DNA of 7,933 nucleotides from CAZFIM01 sp964519615 (GTDB lineage Bacteria > Chloroflexota > Dehalococcoidia > GIF9 > UBA5629), in contig CAZFIM010000098.1 of the NCBI GenBank assembly GCA_964519615.1, forward strand, positions 1-7,933, written 5' to 3'. A model generated the notes under the pieces. That model had not been told where the DNA came from and made no database searches. It saw only the letters and a list, made by a program, of their open reading frames with translations. Positions 5,993-7,933 of this stretch are shown here, in pieces. The position numbers and the translations under genes are program-made. The number at the start of each line of letters is the position of its first letter. Positions within the stretch are counted from its first letter, which is position 1.

Positions 5993-6262
5993 ATGGAACA
6001 AAAAGCCGATAATGCAAAGATATTCGGGCAAATTAAAGAAGCGATTTGTAAAGTTCAACCCGGTATCGACGAAAAGAAGATAAAACCCGAAGCAAAACTT
6101 AAAGATGATCTTGAAATAGACTCTCTTAGTATGGTTGAGCTTGCTCTGGCAATGGAAGATGCATGCGGTTTTCTCCTTCCCGACGAGGAACTTGAACAAA
6201 TCTCCACAGTAGGGGATGCAGTCTCTCTGATAGAATCAAAGGTAAAAGCACAAAATGCCTGA
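5993..6262 (+). CDS. acpP: Acyl carrier protein
   Basis: The 89-aa acidic protein has the ACP core with DLEIDSLSMVELALAMED at residues 39-56. Ser44 in the DSL motif is the attachment site for 4'-phosphopantetheine, which is added by AcpS, encoded two genes downstream. It carries growing acyl chains between the fatty-acid synthase enzymes in the cytoplasm. It is slightly longer than the E. coli protein (78 aa) because of extra residues at both ends. The only Shine-Dalgarno candidate is GAGG (5976-5979), 13 nt from the ATG, which is rather distant for a normally abundant protein. Its 3' end overlaps fabF by 8 nt. Confidence 0.95.
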   Translation: MEQKADNAKIFGQIKEAICKVQPGIDEKKIKPEAKLKDDLEIDSLSMVELALAMEDACGFLLPDEELEQISTVGDAVSLIESKVKAQNA

Positions 6263-7487
6263 GCGAGTAGTCATTACAGGTTGTGGCGCTATTACGCCGC
6301 TTGGCAATACTGTCGAAGATACATGGCATGGTTTACTGAATGGTAAATCAGGAATCGACTACATTAGCCTTTTTGATGCTCAAAATTTCAATGTGAAAGT
6401 GGCAGCCGAGGTAAAGAATTTTGACCCTGTTAAATACCTTGACGCCACGACTGCTAAATATTCTGACAGATTTACTCAATTTGCTATTGGAGCCAGCCTG
6501 CAAGCCATTGAAAACGCACGTCTAAACATTAACGAAACCAATAAATATGATATAGGTATAATAATCGGCAGCGGTATCGGCGGATTAGGAACATTAACAA
6601 ACCAATTCTCGGTACTTGTTAATAGAGGCCCCGATAGAGTTAGCCCTTATGTCGTGCCTATGATGATAGCGGACAATGCTTCCAGCCGTGTATCTATAAT
6701 TACACATATCATGGGTCCCAATCTAAGTCTTGTTTCCTCATGTTCTACTGGTACTGATGCGATTGGCATAGCATACAAGATGATCAAACATGAGGAAATA
6801 AAAGCAATGGTAGTCGGAGGAGCTGATGCCGCCATTACGCCAATTGGTGTAGCTGGATTTTCTCAAGCCGGTGCTTTAACCAGAAATCCTGATCCGGCTA
6901 CTGCTTCCAAACCTTTTGATTTGAACCGCGATGGTTTTGTTATTGGCGAAGGCTCTGCTATCCTCGTGCTGGAAAGTTTAAACTACGCCCGTGAGCGCGG
7001 CGCCGAGATTATAGCAGAAATAGTTGGATACGGCGCTACCTCCGATGCCAATCATATCACTCAACCTGCCGCGAGTGGAGAATCTGCTGTTAAAGCTATA
7101 GAAATTGCGCTTAGGAACACTGGCTTCAATGAAGTGGATTATATAAATGCTCACGGTACATCGACACCCCTGAATGATCTAAGCGAAACACGCGCTATTA
7201 AAAAAGCTTTCGGCAAAAAAGCTTATGAAATTCCTGTAAGTTCAATTAAATCTATGGTTGGACACATGCTGGGTTCTGCCGGAGCATTGGAAGCTGTTGT
7301 TTGCTGCAAAACAATTTCAGAAGGCATCATTCCGCCAACGATAAATTACATGGATCCAGACCCCGAATGTGACCTCGATTACGTGCCCCATAAATCTCGT
7401 CTTCGGCATGTAAACATAACCATCTCAAATTCGTTTGGTTTTGGAGGGCATAATTCGGTTCTGGCTATAAGCAGATTCCAGGATTAA
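6255..7487 (+). CDS. fabF: 3-oxoacyl-[acyl-carrier-protein] synthase II
   Basis: The 410-aa thiolase-fold condensing enzyme has a Cys-His-His active site: Cys163 in SSCSTGTDAIG, His300 in NAHGTSTPLND and His337 in KSMVGHMLGSAG, with Lys332 just before. The ends also fit the family: RVVITGCGAITPLG at the N-terminus and SNSFGFGGHN (391-400) near the C-terminus. FabF condenses malonyl-ACP with acyl-ACP to elongate fatty acids. No FabH, FabB or FabD gene is visible here. The start lies within the end of acpP (8-nt overlap), with AAAGG at 6238-6242 some 12 nt upstream, so coupled translation with its substrate protein is likely. Confidence 0.97.
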   Translation: MPERVVITGCGAITPLGNTVEDTWHGLLNGKSGIDYISLFDAQNFNVKVAAEVKNFDPVKYLDATTAKYSDRFTQFAIGASLQAIENARLNINETNKYDIGIIIGSGIGGLGTLTNQFSVLVNRGPDRVSPYVVPMMIADNASSRVSIITHIMGPNLSLVSSCSTGTDAIGIAYKMIKHEEIKAMVVGGADAAITPIGVAGFSQAGALTRNPDPATASKPFDLNRDGFVIGEGSAILVLESLNYARERGAEIIAEIVGYGATSDANHITQPAASGESAVKAIEIALRNTGFNEVDYINAHGTSTPLNDLSETRAIKKAFGKKAYEIPVSSIKSMVGHMLGSAGALEAVVCCKTISEGIIPPTINYMDPDPECDLDYVPHKSRLRHVNITISNSFGFGGHNSVLAISRFQD

Positions 7488-7498
7488 AAGGACTTTAT

Positions 7499-7879
7499 TT
7501 GGTAAAATCATCTTCTATATCAACCGGAGTAGATATTATTGCAATTAACCGCGTCTCCGCGGCTGTAGATCAATGGCATGATTCTTTTCTTAAGCGTGTT
7601 TACACAGATAAAGAACTCGAGCATTACCGCAATGAAATATCCAGTCTGGCTGTACGTTTTGCTGCGAAAGAGGCGGCAATGAAAGCCCTCGGTTGCGGTA
7701 TGTTTGAGTTGCGCTGGAATGATATTGAGATACTATCACATACTAATGGCAAACCCTATATCAATCTGCTTGGTCGATCGAGAATTAAGGCAAATGAAAA
7801 AGGCATCAGTGATATCTCCGTAAGTCTTTCACACGAAAAACACTATGCCGTAGCTTTTGTGGTGGCGTATGCTAAATAA
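7499..7879 (+). CDS. acpS: Holo-[acyl-carrier-protein] synthase
   Basis: The 126-aa protein has the AcpS signatures: GVDI with metal-binding Asp12, RVYTDKELEHY (33-43), RFAAKEAAMKALG (53-65) with Glu58 and Lys62, and SLSHEKHYAVAFV (109-121). It transfers 4'-phosphopantetheine from CoA to Ser44 of the ACP encoded upstream. The start codon is TTG at 7499: AAAGGA (7487-7492) lies exactly 6 nt before it, and no ATG or GTG occurs before the conserved GVDI motif. The TTG may keep expression low, in line with a catalytic partner needed in small amounts. The gene begins 11 nt after fabF and overlaps the next gene by 11 nt. Confidence 0.93.
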   Translation: MVKSSSISTGVDIIAINRVSAAVDQWHDSFLKRVYTDKELEHYRNEISSLAVRFAAKEAAMKALGCGMFELRWNDIEILSHTNGKPYINLLGRSRIKANEKGISDISVSLSHEKHYAVAFVVAYAK

Positions 7880-7933
7880 ATTTCAAATATGTGAACTCCT
7901 TAAAATAAAATATCCGATCATCCAGGGTGGGAT
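7869..7933 (+). CDS. Start of a FabK / nitronate monooxygenase-like flavoprotein (runs off the window)
   Basis: ATG at 7869, inside the end of acpS (11-nt overlap), opens a frame of 21 codons: MLNKFQICELLKIKYPIIQGG. The pattern CELLxIKYPIIQGG is the standard N-terminus of the FMN-dependent enoyl-ACP reductase II (FabK) and 2-nitropropane dioxygenase family. The position directly behind acpP-fabF-acpS favours FabK, which reduces the enoyl-ACP double bond in bacteria lacking FabI. With only 21 residues, the split from nitronate monooxygenase cannot be made. GTGG just upstream is a weak ribosome-binding site; coupling to acpS translation is likely. Confidence 0.7.
   Translation, partial: MLNKFQICELLKIKYPIIQGG

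Overview
The window is an ordinary, tightly packed bacterial chromosome segment of moderate-to-low GC. It has no mobile elements, tRNA or rRNA genes, or CRISPR arrays. The gene set best fits Chloroflexota, most likely Dehalococcoidia. The clues are a two-domain ThiD2-ThiE protein, a bacterial member of the translin family (mostly found in archaea and this phylum), a K+-dependent type membrane pyrophosphatase, and a short fatty-acid cluster that probably ends in a FabK-like reductase. This assignment is inferred from gene content and was not tested by any search.

Layout. Positions 1-212 (minus) hold the start of a diacylglycerol-kinase-family lipid kinase. Across a 220-bp divergent region lies a plus-strand pair: thiamine-phosphate synthase with an N-terminal ThiD2 domain (433-1488), overlapped by 23 nt by a translin-family protein (1466-2122). 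A 177-bp gap with a good promoter candidate and a palindrome over its -10 precedes the ion-pumping pyrophosphatase hppA (2300-4327). A metallo-beta-lactamase-fold hydrolase runs toward hppA on the minus strand (4324-4947), and the two stop codons overlap. A 280-bp divergent region (4948-5227) then opens the plus-strand cluster DUF177/YceD, rpmF, acpP, fabF, acpS and the start of a FabK-like gene. Its genes are a few bases apart or overlap, except for a 62-nt gap with a hairpin between rpmF and acpP.

How the genes work together. The second cluster joins ribosome assembly (L32 and its usual DUF177 neighbour) to fatty-acid synthesis: AcpS adds phosphopantetheine to AcpP, FabF elongates acyl-AcpP, and the next gene probably reduces enoyl-ACP. 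The plsX-fabH-fabD-fabG block that sits between rpmF and acpP in E. coli is absent here. HppA hydrolyses pyrophosphate, which is a by-product of biosynthesis including the ThiE reaction, and stores the energy as an ion gradient.

I found no clearly new system. The points most worth checking are: a leader of thiE in which a perfect hairpin hides the ribosome-binding site and an 8-residue upstream ORF ends on the thiE start codon; changed active-site positions in ThiE; a bacterial translin that keeps its acidic catalytic positions; and two neighbouring acidic residues at the ion gate of HppA.
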